Assembly (NCBI GenBank): GCA_934271525.1
Contig: CAKQRL010000001.1
Span: 1 to 64,000 of the forward strand
From: an uncultured Rhodocyclaceae bacterium
GTDB taxonomy: Bacteria; Pseudomonadota; Gammaproteobacteria; Burkholderiales; Rhodocyclaceae
DNA length: 64,000 nt
Direction: 5' to 3'
Shown: piece by piece, positions 42,005 to 51,787 of the stretch
Layout of the letters: each line of letters starts with the position of its first letter
Position numbering within the stretch: position 1 is the first letter of the stretch
Notes under the pieces: generated by a model
Database searches by the model: none
Told to the model about the DNA's origin: nothing
The model's input: only the letters and a program-made list of their open reading frames with translations
Made by a program: the position numbers and the translations under genes

Positions 42005-43449
42005 AACAAACGCTCCAAATCCGCCTTTCCCAACAACTTGCCTTAACGCCGCAGTTGCAACAGTCAATTAAGCTCTTGCAAATGTCTAACTTGGAGATGA
42101 TGCAAGAAATTGCCGCCTTGATGGCGGATAATCCTTTGTTGGAATATTCCGATGAATTTTCGGAAATATCCACGCAAAAAAGCGAACAAGCAAATGAAAA
42201 CACCGTTTCTGCCGAATCCACAGAATCGGATTCGCCAGCTGATTTGGATTTGGACGATGCCCGTTGGGAAAACGATATTGGCAATGTCAAAACCAAAACC
42301 CGCAACGATTCGGACGATGACGATGACGATTGGTTTTCGCACCGCACGCAAGAAGAAACGCTAACACAACATTTGGAAAAGCAAGTGCAGTTGTTGAATT
42401 TAAGCCCGCGCGACCGTGGTTTGTGCGTTTTGGTCATTGAAAATTTGGACGAAGACGGTTATTTGCGCACGCCCATAGCCGAATTGTTGCAAAGCTTGCC
42501 CCACGAAATGGAATTTTCCGAAGAAGAATTAAACATTGCGCTTTGCTTGGTTCAAGGGCTAGACCCTGCGGGCGTTGCCGCGCGCGATTTGCAAGAATGC
42601 TTGTGCTTGCAACTTTTAAACAATGCCGATTTGCATAACGAATCCGAAGATGACGCGAATGCGCGCGCTTTGGCGTTGAAAATTGTTGAACAATATTTGA
42701 ACAAACTTGCCGCGCGCGATTTTTCCAATTTAAAAAAGGAGTTGAAGGTTGATGATGCACAGCTCAAAGCCGCGCACCAACTCATTTTGCGCTTAAACCC
42801 AAAACCCGGCGCGCAGTTTGGCGAAAGTGGCAATTTGTATATTCTGCCCGATGTTGTTGTGCGCAAAGTGCGCGGCAAATGGAAGGCTTATATTAACCCT
42901 GATGCGTATCCGCGTTTGCGCGTTAATCGCTTATATGCTGACGCTTTAAAATCGCAACGCGAAGGGCACGATATGGGCGGCAAATTGCAAGAAGCCAAAT
43001 GGTTGGTCAAAAACATTGAACAGCGTTTTGACACCATTTTGCGCGTAAGCCAAGCGATTATTGAGCGCCAACGTTCTTTTTTTGAATATGGCGAAACAGC
43101 AATGCGTCCTTTGATTTTGCGCGAAATTGCCCAAGCGGTGGATTTGCACGAATCAACCATCTCGCGCGTTACAAGCCAAAAATATATGGCAACACCGCGC
43201 GGCTTATTTGAATTGAAGTATTTTTTTGGCAGCCACATCACCACCGATTCGGGCGGTGAATATTCCGCCACCGCCACCAAGGCGATGATTCGGCAATTTA
43301 TTGCGGCAGAAGACAAAAGAAAACCGTTGTCGGATGCCAAAATCTCTGAAATGCTAGGCAAAGACGGCATTATGATTGCGCGCCGCACCGTTGCCAAATA
43401 CCGAGAAGCGCTTGGCATTGCCACGGCATCAATGCGCAAAACATTATGA
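42001..43449 (+). CDS. rpoN: RNA polymerase sigma-54 factor
   Basis: Alternative sigma factor for enhancer-dependent promoters. Region I is Gln/Leu-rich (RLSQQLALTPQLQQSIKLLQ), region II is acidic (SDDDDDDWF), and the C-terminus has the DNA-binding helices with the RpoN box ARRTVAKYREALGI. It has 482 residues. It overlaps lptB by 4 bases (ATGA) and precedes hpf, ptsN and hprK in the usual proteobacterial rpoN cluster. Confidence 0.98.
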   Translation: MKQTLQIRLSQQLALTPQLQQSIKLLQMSNLEMMQEIAALMADNPLLEYSDEFSEISTQKSEQANENTVSAESTESDSPADLDLDDARWENDIGNVKTKTRNDSDDDDDDWFSHRTQEETLTQHLEKQVQLLNLSPRDRGLCVLVIENLDEDGYLRTPIAELLQSLPHEMEFSEEELNIALCLVQGLDPAGVAARDLQECLCLQLLNNADLHNESEDDANARALALKIVEQYLNKLAARDFSNLKKELKVDDAQLKAAHQLILRLNPKPGAQFGESGNLYILPDVVVRKVRGKWKAYINPDAYPRLRVNRLYADALKSQREGHDMGGKLQEAKWLVKNIEQRFDTILRVSQAIIERQRSFFEYGETAMRPLILREIAQAVDLHESTISRVTSQKYMATPRGLFELKYFFGSHITTDSGGEYSATATKAMIRQFIAAEDKRKPLSDAKISEMLGKDGIMIARRTVAKYREALGIATASMRKTL

Positions 43450-43455
43450 ATTGTT

Positions 43456-43484
43456 AAAATCCACGGTCAACTGAATTTTTTTTA
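43456..43484. repeat. dispersed palindromic element, half copy between rpoN and hpf
   Basis: AAAATCCACGGTCAACTGAAT plus T-run, just before the hpf ribosome binding site. Confidence 0.8.
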
Positions 43485-43501
43485 AGAAAGAGGAGTAGGT
43501 T

Positions 43502-43792
43502 ATGAATTTACAAATCAGCGGACACCACATCGATGTTACGCCAGCCCTTCGCGAATATGTTGAAACCAAGCTAGAACCAGTGGTTCGGCATTTTGACAAG
43601 GTGTTGGCAGTCAATGTGATTTTGTCGGTTGAAAAATTAAAACAAACGGCAGATGTAACCATGCGCGTGCCGGGCAAGGAATTGCACATCACCGAATCGC
43701 ACGAAGATTTATACGCCGCCATTGATTCAATGTTTGACAAATTAGACCGCCAAGTGCAAAAACACAAACAAAAACAGCAAGAACGGCGCTAA
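43502..43792 (+). CDS. hpf: ribosome hibernation promoting factor, short form
   Basis: 96 residues. It has MNLQISGHHIDVTPALREYV at the N-terminus and KQTADVTMRVPGKELHITES, the S30AE fold that blocks the tRNA sites and dimerises or inactivates ribosomes in stationary phase. A strong AGGAG lies upstream. It is the standard neighbour of rpoN. Confidence 0.95.
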   Translation: MNLQISGHHIDVTPALREYVETKLEPVVRHFDKVLAVNVILSVEKLKQTADVTMRVPGKELHITESHEDLYAAIDSMFDKLDRQVQKHKQKQQERR

Positions 43793-43794
43793 AT

Positions 43795-44259
43795 GTGAAT
43801 ATCATTGCCAAAATTTTAAAACCCGAATACATCCGTTTGGATGTGGAATTGCAAAGCAAAAAACGGGTTTTTGAACAAGCGGGATTGCTCTTTGAACCAG
43901 TTTTGGGGCTATCCCGCCGCTCCATTTTTGAGGCTTTTTTTGCTCGCGAACGTTTGGGTTCCACAGGTTTGGGCAATGGCATTGCCATTCCGCACGGTCG
44001 CGTGGCTGGTTTAAAAGATACGGTTGGCGCTTTTGTGCGTTTAAAAAAACCGATTTTGTTTGAATCGCCCGACAATTTGCCGGTGGATTTGTTGTTTTTG
44101 TTGTTGGTTTCCACCGAATCCTCCGAAGAACATTTGCAAGTTTTGGCGGCGTTGGCAGAAGTTTTATCTCAAGAAGATTTTCGCAGCCATTTGCGCGCAG
44201 CCCAAACAGCGGATGAAATTTGGCAGCTTTTTTTTAATTTAAACAATGTCGGACATTAG
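43795..44259 (+). CDS. ptsN: nitrogen-regulatory PTS protein EIIA-Ntr
   Basis: Phosphocarrier of the nitrogen PTS, 154 residues, GTG start two bases after the hpf stop. The phosphorylated His lies in GNGIAIPHGRV, followed by DLLFLLLVSTESSEEHLQVL. It probably regulates potassium transport and carbon/nitrogen balance. It overlaps hprK by 14 bases. Confidence 0.95.
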   Translation: MNIIAKILKPEYIRLDVELQSKKRVFEQAGLLFEPVLGLSRRSIFEAFFARERLGSTGLGNGIAIPHGRVAGLKDTVGAFVRLKKPILFESPDNLPVDLLFLLLVSTESSEEHLQVLAALAEVLSQEDFRSHLRAAQTADEIWQLFFNLNNVGH

Positions 44260-45178
44260 CCTTTCCCAACTTTTTGAAGACAATCGCGAAAAGCTGAGTT
44301 TGGATTGGATTAATCAGCTCACATCCGCATCGCGCCAAATTGAGCTCAAAGCCGCACACAATTACGGGGCGGATGTGGTCGGGCACATCAACGTGGTGCA
44401 TCCCGAGCGCTTGCAAGTGTTAGGTCAAGCGGAATACGAATGGACAATGCGCATTGGCAAACGCGCCTTTGTCAAACTGGTTAAAGATTTATTTAACGCC
44501 GGCACGCCCGCCGTGATTGTGGCGGATGGATTAAAACCGCCCGAGGTTTTATTAAAATTGTGCGACAAAACCCACACGCCTTTGATTTTGTCGCCCAAGC
44601 ATTCCTCTGCGGTGATTGATTTGTTGCGCATTTATTTGGCGGCGCATTTGGCGGATGTGGTATCGCTCCATGGCGTTTTTATGGATGTTTATGGCGTTGG
44701 CGTTTTGATTACGGGCGAAGCGGGCATTGGCAAATCCGAGTTGGCTTTGGAATTAGTCTCCCGCGGGCATCGCCTAATTGCTGACGATATTGTGGAAGTT
44801 GCCCGCATTGCGCCAGACACCGTGGAAGGCCGCTGCCCTAAAATGTTGCGCGATTTTTTGGAAGTGCGCGGTTTGGGGCTTTTGAACATTCGCACGCTTT
44901 TTGGCGAAATGGCGGTGCGTCCCAAAATGCGCATGCAGTTGATTGTGCATTTGCAATTCACCGAAATTGATTCGTCTCATCCACGCTTGCCTTTGGATAA
45001 CCAAACCCAAGATATTGCGGGCGTCTCCATTTTAAAAATCATTTTGCGCGTGGCGGCTGGGCGCAATTTGGCGGTATTGTTGGAAGCGGCGGTGCTCAAC
45101 ACCATTTTGAAACTGCGCGACAAAGACCCCGCCCAAGAATTGATTGATCGCCAAATGGCAAAACTTTCCCAAAAATAA
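44246..45178 (+). CDS. hprK: HPr kinase/phosphorylase
   Basis: 310 residues. The P-loop is in VLITGEAGIGKSELALELVS, followed by RGHRLIADDIVEV and EVRGLGLLNIRTLFG, the family signature. It phosphorylates HPr or NPr on serine and can reverse the reaction. In Proteobacteria it lies beside ptsN, as here. Confidence 0.96.
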   Translation: MSDISLSQLFEDNREKLSLDWINQLTSASRQIELKAAHNYGADVVGHINVVHPERLQVLGQAEYEWTMRIGKRAFVKLVKDLFNAGTPAVIVADGLKPPEVLLKLCDKTHTPLILSPKHSSAVIDLLRIYLAAHLADVVSLHGVFMDVYGVGVLITGEAGIGKSELALELVSRGHRLIADDIVEVARIAPDTVEGRCPKMLRDFLEVRGLGLLNIRTLFGEMAVRPKMRMQLIVHLQFTEIDSSHPRLPLDNQTQDIAGVSILKIILRVAAGRNLAVLLEAAVLNTILKLRDKDPAQELIDRQMAKLSQK

Positions 45179-45243
45179 AAAAATCTGCGGTTTACCGTGG
45201 ATTTTTGCAATTTTCCACGGTAAACCTTTATTTTTTTGAAAAA
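45176..45243. repeat. dispersed palindromic element, inverted pair between hprK and prmC
   Basis: GGTTTACCGTGGA (45189-45201) and TCCACGGTAAACC (45214-45226) are perfect 13-base arms around 12 bases, followed by TTTATTTTTTT. It could end the hprK transcript. Confidence 0.9.
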
Positions 45244-46059
45244 ATGTCCGAATCCGCAGCCAATCTCTTAAAAAAAGGCAATGCCCAAATTGGTTTTTTG
45301 GAATCGCGCCTACTTTTGCAATTTTTAACGCAAAAAACGGCGGCAGAAATTTTGGGTTTTGGCGATTCTATTTTTTTAAATGCAAAACAATGCGCATTTT
45401 GGGAATCCGCCATTGCTCGCCGATTGCAAGGTGAGCCGTTTTTTTATATTTTGGGCGAAGTTGATTTTGGCGGTTTGGTTTTTAAAATTTCTCCCGAAGT
45501 TTTAATTCCGCGGCCAGAAACCGAAGAATTGCTTTTTTGCGCTTGCGATTTTTTAAAAAAACAACCGCAAGCCAAAGTTTTGGACCTTGGCACGGGCAGT
45601 GGCATTTTGGCAATTTGTTTAAAAAAACGTTTTGCGCAATGCGCTATTTTTGCTTGTGATTTTTCTGAATCGGCTTTAAAAATCGCCCAACAAAATGCGC
45701 AACAAAACGCCGCCCATGTGCGTTTTTTTAAAAGTTCTTGGTTTGAAAAAATCAGCGATTCCTTTGATTTGATAGTTGCCAATCCGCCTTATATTGCTGA
45801 AAACGACTCGCATTTGAAAAATTTAACCTTTGAGCCGCAAACGGCTTTGGTTGCCAAAAACAACGGTTTGGCGGATTTGTTTCATATTATCCAAAACGCG
45901 CCAAAATATTTAAATTCCAATGGCGCTTTGTTTTTGGAACACGGCCACGACCAACAAATCGCCGTGCAGAATGTTTTGGAAAATAGCGGATTTTGCAAGA
46001 TTTTCACGCGTTATGATTTGTCCAATTTGCCCCGCGTAAGCGGCGGTTTTTTGCGCTAA
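45244..46059 (+). CDS. prmC: peptide chain release factor N5-glutamine methyltransferase
   Basis: Methylates the GGQ glutamine of RF1 and RF2. It has LQGEPFFYILGEVDF, the VLIPRPETEEL motif, SAM motif VLDLGTGSGILAI and catalytic IVANPPYIAEN. The ATG at 45244 is chosen because upstream frame residues are repeat-derived. It has 271 residues. Confidence 0.96.
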   Translation: MSESAANLLKKGNAQIGFLESRLLLQFLTQKTAAEILGFGDSIFLNAKQCAFWESAIARRLQGEPFFYILGEVDFGGLVFKISPEVLIPRPETEELLFCACDFLKKQPQAKVLDLGTGSGILAICLKKRFAQCAIFACDFSESALKIAQQNAQQNAAHVRFFKSSWFEKISDSFDLIVANPPYIAENDSHLKNLTFEPQTALVAKNNGLADLFHIIQNAPKYLNSNGALFLEHGHDQQIAVQNVLENSGFCKIFTRYDLSNLPRVSGGFLR

Positions 46060-46092
46060 ACTTTGCCTTTTTTAAAAAAACGATTGAAAAAA

Positions 46093-46422
46093 ATGGGTTT
46101 TCGTTTTCAATTTTCTTGGGCGCTTTTTTCTGAACCCTACGGCATTTTTTTGTTGTTAGTTGCCGCAGCCACGCTTTTTTATGCCGTTGCCTGCGCATTG
46201 GCGCTGGGTAATATTTTTTTGCGCCCGGGGCAACTTTCCAAACGCGTGGCGTTGTTGTTTATTTTGCTTAGCTTAATTTTAAATTTAGAAGTGGCGCGCG
46301 CTTTGGAATTGGCATTGCATGCGGGGTTATATAGCTTACGCACGGCAATTACCCACGCGCTTTCGGCTTTTTTGTTGTGGCTGATTGTTCTTTTTTTGGA
46401 TCAAAAAAATGCCAGAATTTAG
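46093..46422 (+). CDS. small membrane protein of unknown function
   Basis: 109 residues from the ATG at 46093, with three hydrophobic segments (IFLLLVAAATLFYAVACALA, VALLFILLSLIL, ITHALSAFLLWLIVLFL). I recognise no family. It follows prmC by 33 bases and overlaps the FliJ-like gene by 14 bases, so the two are probably co-translated. Confidence 0.55.
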   Translation: MGFRFQFSWALFSEPYGIFLLLVAAATLFYAVACALALGNIFLRPGQLSKRVALLFILLSLILNLEVARALELALHAGLYSLRTAITHALSAFLLWLIVLFLDQKNARI

Positions 46423-46846
46423 CCTGCAACCTTTATTGGATTTGATGAAAGAAAAAAATGACGAAGCCACGCGCCGCTTGGGGCAGTTCATTGCCGCAGA
46501 AAACAACGAAAAAAAGCGCCTCCAAATGTTAGAAAACTACCGCACTGAATACGTAACCAAGTTTGTGGCGGATTCAAAAATGGGTTTATCGCAAATGATG
46601 TTGCTCAATTACCGCGATTTTTTGGCGCGCATTGATGAAGCAATTGCAGCGCAAACGGCGGCAGTTGCCAAAAGCGAAGAAAACACAGCACAAGGCAAAA
46701 AAGAATGGCAAAAACAAAACACCAAAATGAAGGCAATCAACACCTTAAAAGGTCGTTTTGACAAACAAAACGCTTACCTTGAAAACAAACGCGAACAAAA
46801 AATCTTGGATGAATTTTCTTGCCGAAGCCGACCAAAAAACATATAA
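46409..46846 (+). CDS. FliJ-like coiled-coil protein (orphan)
   Basis: 145 residues from the ATG at 46409, nearly all helical. The pattern EATRRLGQFIAAENNEKKRL, QMLENYRTEYVTKF and the C-terminal ENKREQKILDEF resemble FliJ, the stalk-like chaperone of flagellar type III export; SctO-like proteins share this shape. No other flagellar or injectisome gene is in the window, so the role is uncertain. The stop abuts a repeat copy. Confidence 0.55.
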   Translation: MPEFSLQPLLDLMKEKNDEATRRLGQFIAAENNEKKRLQMLENYRTEYVTKFVADSKMGLSQMMLLNYRDFLARIDEAIAAQTAAVAKSEENTAQGKKEWQKQNTKMKAINTLKGRFDKQNAYLENKREQKILDEFSCRSRPKNI

Positions 46847-46904
46847 AAATCCACGGTCAACGGCGATTTTTTTTGAAAAAAATTAAAAGTTTACCGTGGA
46901 TTTT
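46845..46904. repeat. dispersed palindromic element, complete pair between convergent genes
   Basis: TCCACGGTCAACGGCGAT ... T8GA7TT ... AGTTTACCGTGGATTTT, T-runs on both outer sides. Confidence 0.92.
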
Positions 46905-46922
46905 GGCGTTTTTTTATTCGTT

Positions 46923-49900
46923 TTAAGATAACCAAGCCCTTTGCCACTCGTCCAAATGATCTTCCAAAAAGCCGAAATCAAAAACGGCGCGTTGAAGTGC
47001 TTGACCTTGGGCTTTTAAGTTGTCGCGGTTTTTGGCGGCGTTTTCAATGGCTGTTATCCAAGCGTCTATTTTGTTTTCTACGCGCACAATTGGAAATCGC
47101 TCGTCTTGGTAAGGACCAAAATCGCTGGCGATAATCGGCACGCCCAAAACACCAAATTCCAACACCTTCAAATTGCTTTTGGCACGGTTGAAGTTGTGGT
47201 GTTCCAAAGGAATCACAGCCACATCCAAAGCCATTGCATTCAAGGCTTTTGGGTATTCCTTAACCGTCACAAAGGGATGATATTCTGCCAAAAACGGCCG
47301 CAAATGTTCGGGCACATAGCCAAAGAAAACCCAATCAACCGCGTTTGCGGTTTTTTCAATAACCTTGGCAATAACGGCAACATCGCCCACGTGGCTAACC
47401 GAGCCAGAATAGCCAATGCGCAGTTTTCGGTTTTCTGATTTCGGTAGTGCCGACAAATTAGCCCAACGTGATTTTCGCAAGCGATTCGGCACAACCACAA
47501 TGTTGGAATGCCAATGTTTTAAGCGCATTTTTAAATAGTCGGTTGAAACCGTTAGGGTATCGCAACAATCCACAATGCGGCGGGTTTTGGTTTCTTCATC
47601 TCCCACGCGTTCTTTGGCGTGCGGATTAAATTGGGACATTTCAAAAAGCAAATCATCAAAATCGTAGATGATTTTTAAATTCGGCAAATATTTTTTGTAG
47701 TTTTTTAAAATTTGCGCCTCATTATGACCATCCAAAACCCGCATTAAAAAAAGCGCCTGCGCGTTTTGGCTAATCGAATCAAAAACGTTGGGCAACACAT
47801 AACGCAAATAGCGCACTTCTTTTCTAAAAACATCCAACGGCAATTCGCCTTCAATATTGCCTGCCGCGTGTGCAGCCAAAATTGGGTCTATCATTCGCAC
47901 AAAACCGCAACCCATGGTGTCCGATGGGTAGGCAAAAACGCGCGGGGGGGGGTGTGCGATTTTTTGGCAAACGTTGCCGAATCACCATCGGCGTTTCATG
48001 CAGAGCAAAAGGCGTGTGGTGTGAAAAATTGGGGTTATAAAAAGGATCGCGCGCAATTTTTTTGCCGTGGCGCTGCATTAGGCAAGCCGCTTCGTTTGGT
48101 GTGATGGGCGAAGTGCTGAAATTTTGTGTTTTGATTTCCAAAAAGGGCAACCACAACAGCCGTTTTTCTTGTTTTAAACACCAATCAATTGCGGCGGCAT
48201 TGTTGGAAAGCGTGGTGTCAAAAGGCGTTTTTAAATAAATTTCGCGGCGAAAAAGTTGAGCATCCAAACTCAAAGCACTTGGGTTTTGTGGCAACAAATG
48301 GCGGTTTTCTAAGAGTGAGTTTTCTATTTTCAAGTTTTCCTTACCAAAACCAAAACCGCAGGCAACACCTGCCGCGCCCAACAGCATTGCATTGCCAAGT
48401 AGGCAATTTTTATCATCCAACAAATTCGGCGCAACACTTGCAATCTCATCATTTAAAGCAAAACTTGCCCACGTTTCCAACATTTGCGGGTTTTTTAACA
48501 AACAAGCGGGGTTTAAGAGCAAAATCAAATCGGCATCGCAATCGTGGATTAAGGTATCTGCCATTTGCAAAAATGTTTGTTGGGCATCTTTTAACAAAAA
48601 GTAGACGTTGGGCAAATGCAACGATTCAATGCCTTCCAAAAATGCTTGCGCGGCAGGTTCTATGTTGGGTGGAACAATGGCAAGCAAATTTGCCTCAATT
48701 TTTTTGGATTGCGCAGTTGGCAAAAAGCATTCTTCAAAAACGCGGCGGCAAGCATCCAAGTTGGGCGGCAATTCCACAATCCATGCGAGCGTGGCGTGTT
48801 TTTCTAAAAAAGGCGTGGCGTAAAAAGTGTTTTTGATTTTGCCTTGATTCAACTGCATGCGGCGGTTTTGTTTTTTATAAAAACTTTGCAACAAATGGGC
48901 AGAAACGCTTTCTTGCATATCATTTTTTCTACCAAAAACAACGCTTGGCAAATGGTAAAAAGCTGATTCGCCAAAGTTTTCCAAAACCTTAAAAAGCGTT
49001 GGGAGCAATCCCGCAAAGCCGCCGATTTTATCCAACTGCTCAAAGCGGTAAAAAATACCTTTGCCAAGGGAAAGTGGCGCGGATAAAAAATAATCTTTGG
49101 AAAAATCCGGTTTTAAGGAAAAAAACACAATGTTATCCGCCGTATTGCACAAGGCTTCATCACAAAAAACCACGGTCAACTCGGAATTTTTTTCAAAACC
49201 GCTAAGCAGTGCCAGCGCATCCGGCATTAAAAAATCGCCCGCATTCAACACGGCAAAAAAAGTGGCGTGCGGCTGGCTTTGTTTGCGCAGGTTTTCAATA
49301 AAGGCGGTGGTGGGTTTGGCGTTTTCAATAAAAAGTGTTTGCTTTTGAATGGCATTGGGCACTTGCGGGTTTTTCCCGTTGATAATCAACACACGAAAAC
49401 GCCGCTCAATTTGATTGGCAAGCGAGCGCAAGGTGATTTGCAGCGACTCATCATCGGCATTGTTCAAAAGAATAATGGTGCAAAGTAGAGCGTTTTCATT
49501 ATTGGGCAAAGTTGATGAATAAAGTTCGCGCTCATTTTGTGGTACTTTTTGTTGATTCAAAAAATCTACAAAAGCGTTGGGTTTGCCTTGCCAAAATGAG
49601 CAAGTCATTTGCGGCGTATCGTCATAATCGGTTAAGGGCAAGCCTTGCCATGGGCGTGCGCGAATCACAAACTGACTGCTGAATAATTCTTGCAATTCTT
49701 CCAAAGAATCAACATTTAAAGAAAGTTTCTTGGTTTTCACCACGCAGGGTAGGTTGTTGGCATAGTTTTCATAAGCTTCTTGCGCCATTAAGGTTGGGTC
49801 CAAAGCTGGGGTAATTTGTTCTATTGCCCAACCGGTTTCATAGAGCATTTTTTGCAATTCGCGCCGAGTAAAAAAACGCAAATGCGTGATGTCCAAAACG

Positions 49901-50391
49901 CCCCAATCGGCGTAACGAAAATAGCCGTGCGCCAAATCATCCATTGTTGGCAAATAACGCAAATTGGGAATGCTGATAATTATTTCACCACAAGGCGACA
50001 TCCATTCTTTTAAGCGCACCAATACATGCCACGGGTCGACCATATGTTCCAACACATCTGCCAAAAGCACAAAATCCACAGAATGCGGTTGGATATGGTT
50101 GGCTTGTAAATCTATATCTTCAAAACGCCCGATGATGACTTGGTCTAAACGTTTTTTTGCAATTTCAGCGGAATGTTTATTCAACTCCACGCCAATTGTT
50201 TTGCAATTGGGGAATTGTTTTTTCAAATGAACAAAGGTGGCGCCGGTGTGGCAACCAATATCCATTGCAATTTTTGGATGATTGGTTATAAAGTCCAACA
50301 AATTCGGGCGCGGTGTATCGGTGTAGATTATTTCCTTGTCGCCCATTTCATTTGCTTTGCCAAGTTGGCGTTCCCAAACGGTGTTTTTCAT
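46923..50391 (-). CDS. giant phase-variable glycan synthesis protein: methyltransferase + GT2-like + GT4-like (split, OFF)
   Basis: From the ATG at 50391, an N-terminal SAM methyltransferase (KIAMDIGCHTGATFVHLKKQ, then LLADVLEHMVDPWHVL) is followed by GT2-like segments (VVFCDEALCN...LSLGKGIFYRFEQ and DLILLNPACLL). A C9 tract (47944-47952) then breaks the frame. With 8 C the protein would run on through MGCGFVRMIDPILAAHA into a GT4-like domain (IIYDFDDLLFEMS, RIGYSGSVSHVGD, KVLEFGVLGVPIIASDFGPY), 1155 residues in all. In the current phase the methyltransferase and GT2 parts could still be made, while the GT4 part has only a weak internal start. A repeat copy encodes EKNSELTVV beside a conserved GT motif. 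Confidence 0.75.
47944..47952 (-). repeat. homopolymeric G9 tract (C9 in the gene)
   Basis: Nine G on the plus strand join the two halves of the giant glycosyltransferase; eight restore the reading frame. The switch removes only the last domain. Confidence 0.85.
49166..49198. repeat. dispersed palindromic element inside the giant glycosyltransferase
   Basis: AAACCACGGTCAACTCGGAAT plus T-run and CAAAAC, read in frame as EKNSELTVV, immediately before FCDEA, where GT2 enzymes carry an acidic motif. Confidence 0.85.
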
Positions 50392-50393
50392 AA

Positions 50394-50448
50394 TGCCACG
50401 CTAAACCTTAAAAAGTTTTGAAAATTTTAAAGCGTTTACCGTGGAAAA
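50394..50448. repeat. dispersed palindromic element in a divergent gap, left arm degenerate
   Basis: GCCACGCTAAACC ... AAGTTTTGAAAATTT ... AGCGTTTACCGTGGAAAA, between the giant glycosyltransferase and trpS starts. Confidence 0.8.
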
Positions 50449-50501
50449 GCCTGATTTTGTGCTGTGCTAAAATGCCGCTTTTTAATTGTGGTTCAAATTT
50501 T

Positions 50502-51704
50502 ATGTACGCAGAACGCGTTTTGTCCGGCATGCGCCCAACCGGAACTTTGCATTTGGGGCATTATCACGGCGTTTTAAAAAATTGGGTTCATTTGCAAAAC
50601 GAATACCCGTGTTTGTTTTTTGTTGCCGATTGGCACGCTTTGACCACGCAATATGAATCGGTTGAAATCATTGAAAAATCCAGCTTTGAAATGGTAATTG
50701 ACTGGCTTGCCGCTGGCATTGACCCAGACAAAGCCATTGTTTTTATGCAGTCCCACGTTTTGGAACACGCCGAATTGCATTTGCTTTTATCTATGATGAC
50801 GCCGCTTTCTTGGTTGGAGCGCGTGCCAACTTACAAAGACCAAATTGAAAAACTCGCCACCAAAGATTTAACCACTTATGGTTTTTTGGGTTATCCGCTT
50901 TTGATGAGTGCGGATATTTTAATTTACCGCGCAGGCTTGGTGCCGGTTGGCGAAGACCAAATTCCGCATGTGGAATTTACCCGAGAATTAGCCCGCCGTT
51001 TTAATCATATGTTTGGGCGCGAAGTGGATTTTGAAGAAAAAGCCCGCGCCGCCATTAAAAAAATGGGCGGCAAAAAAGCACGCCTTTATGAAGAATTAAG
51101 AAAACGTTTTCAAGAAGAAGGCGACCATGAAGCCGTTGAACAAGCCAAAGCACTGTTAAATGAAGTGCAGCATTTGTCCGCCATAGACCGCGAGCGCTTG
51201 TTTGGCTACATTGACGGCCAAGGCAAAATGATTTTGGTGGAACCCGAAGCGCTATTGACAAAATCTTCCAAAATGCCGGGTTTGGATGGGCGCAAAATGT
51301 CCAAATCTTATGGCAACACCATTACCTTGCGCGATAGCGAAGATGAAATTACCAAAAAAATCCGCGCAATGCCAACCGATACCAAACGCGTGCGCCGCAA
51401 TGATGTGGGCGAGCCAGAGCGTTGTCCGGTTTGGGCGTTGCATCAAATTTATTCTGATGCTGCTTGCAAAGAATGGGTCCAACAAGGTTGCACCACGGCG
51501 GGCATTGGTTGCTTGGATTGCAAAGCGCCGTTGATTGAATCGGTGGTCAAAGAATTAAAACCGATGCGCGCGCGCGCCCGTGATTACGAAGAAAATCCGC
51601 ATTTGGTCAAAAATATTTTGAACGAAGGCGCGGAAAAAGCGCGCGATTTGGCGCAACAAACCATGCGCGATGTCAGAGAAGCGATGGGATTATTGTCTTT
51701 TTAA
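50502..51704 (+). CDS. trpS: tryptophanyl-tRNA synthetase
   Basis: Charges tRNA-Trp. The class I motifs are visible: HIGH-like LHLGHYHGVL, GDQIPHVEFTRELAR-like EDQIPHVEFTREL, and KMSKS in LDGRKMSKSYGN. The ATG at 50502 gives MYAERVLSGMRPTGTLHLGH. The 400-residue form includes a central charged insertion (KKMGGKKARLYEELRKRFQE), as in other betaproteobacterial enzymes. An extended -10 (TGCTAAAAT) lies at 50465-50473. Confidence 0.97.
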   Translation: MYAERVLSGMRPTGTLHLGHYHGVLKNWVHLQNEYPCLFFVADWHALTTQYESVEIIEKSSFEMVIDWLAAGIDPDKAIVFMQSHVLEHAELHLLLSMMTPLSWLERVPTYKDQIEKLATKDLTTYGFLGYPLLMSADILIYRAGLVPVGEDQIPHVEFTRELARRFNHMFGREVDFEEKARAAIKKMGGKKARLYEELRKRFQEEGDHEAVEQAKALLNEVQHLSAIDRERLFGYIDGQGKMILVEPEALLTKSSKMPGLDGRKMSKSYGNTITLRDSEDEITKKIRAMPTDTKRVRRNDVGEPERCPVWALHQIYSDAACKEWVQQGCTTAGIGCLDCKAPLIESVVKELKPMRARARDYEENPHLVKNILNEGAEKARDLAQQTMRDVREAMGLLSF

Positions 51705-51766
51705 AAAAATCCACGGTGAACGCCAAAAAATTTTCAAAAAAAACAAAGGTTGACCGTGGATTTTTT
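51704..51766. repeat. dispersed palindromic element, complete pair after trpS
   Basis: TCCACGGTGAACGCC ... TTTTCAAAAAAAAC ... GGTTGACCGTGGATTTTTT. It may terminate trpS. Confidence 0.9.
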
Positions 51767-51787
51767 GATTCAAAAGGTTTTTTTAAA

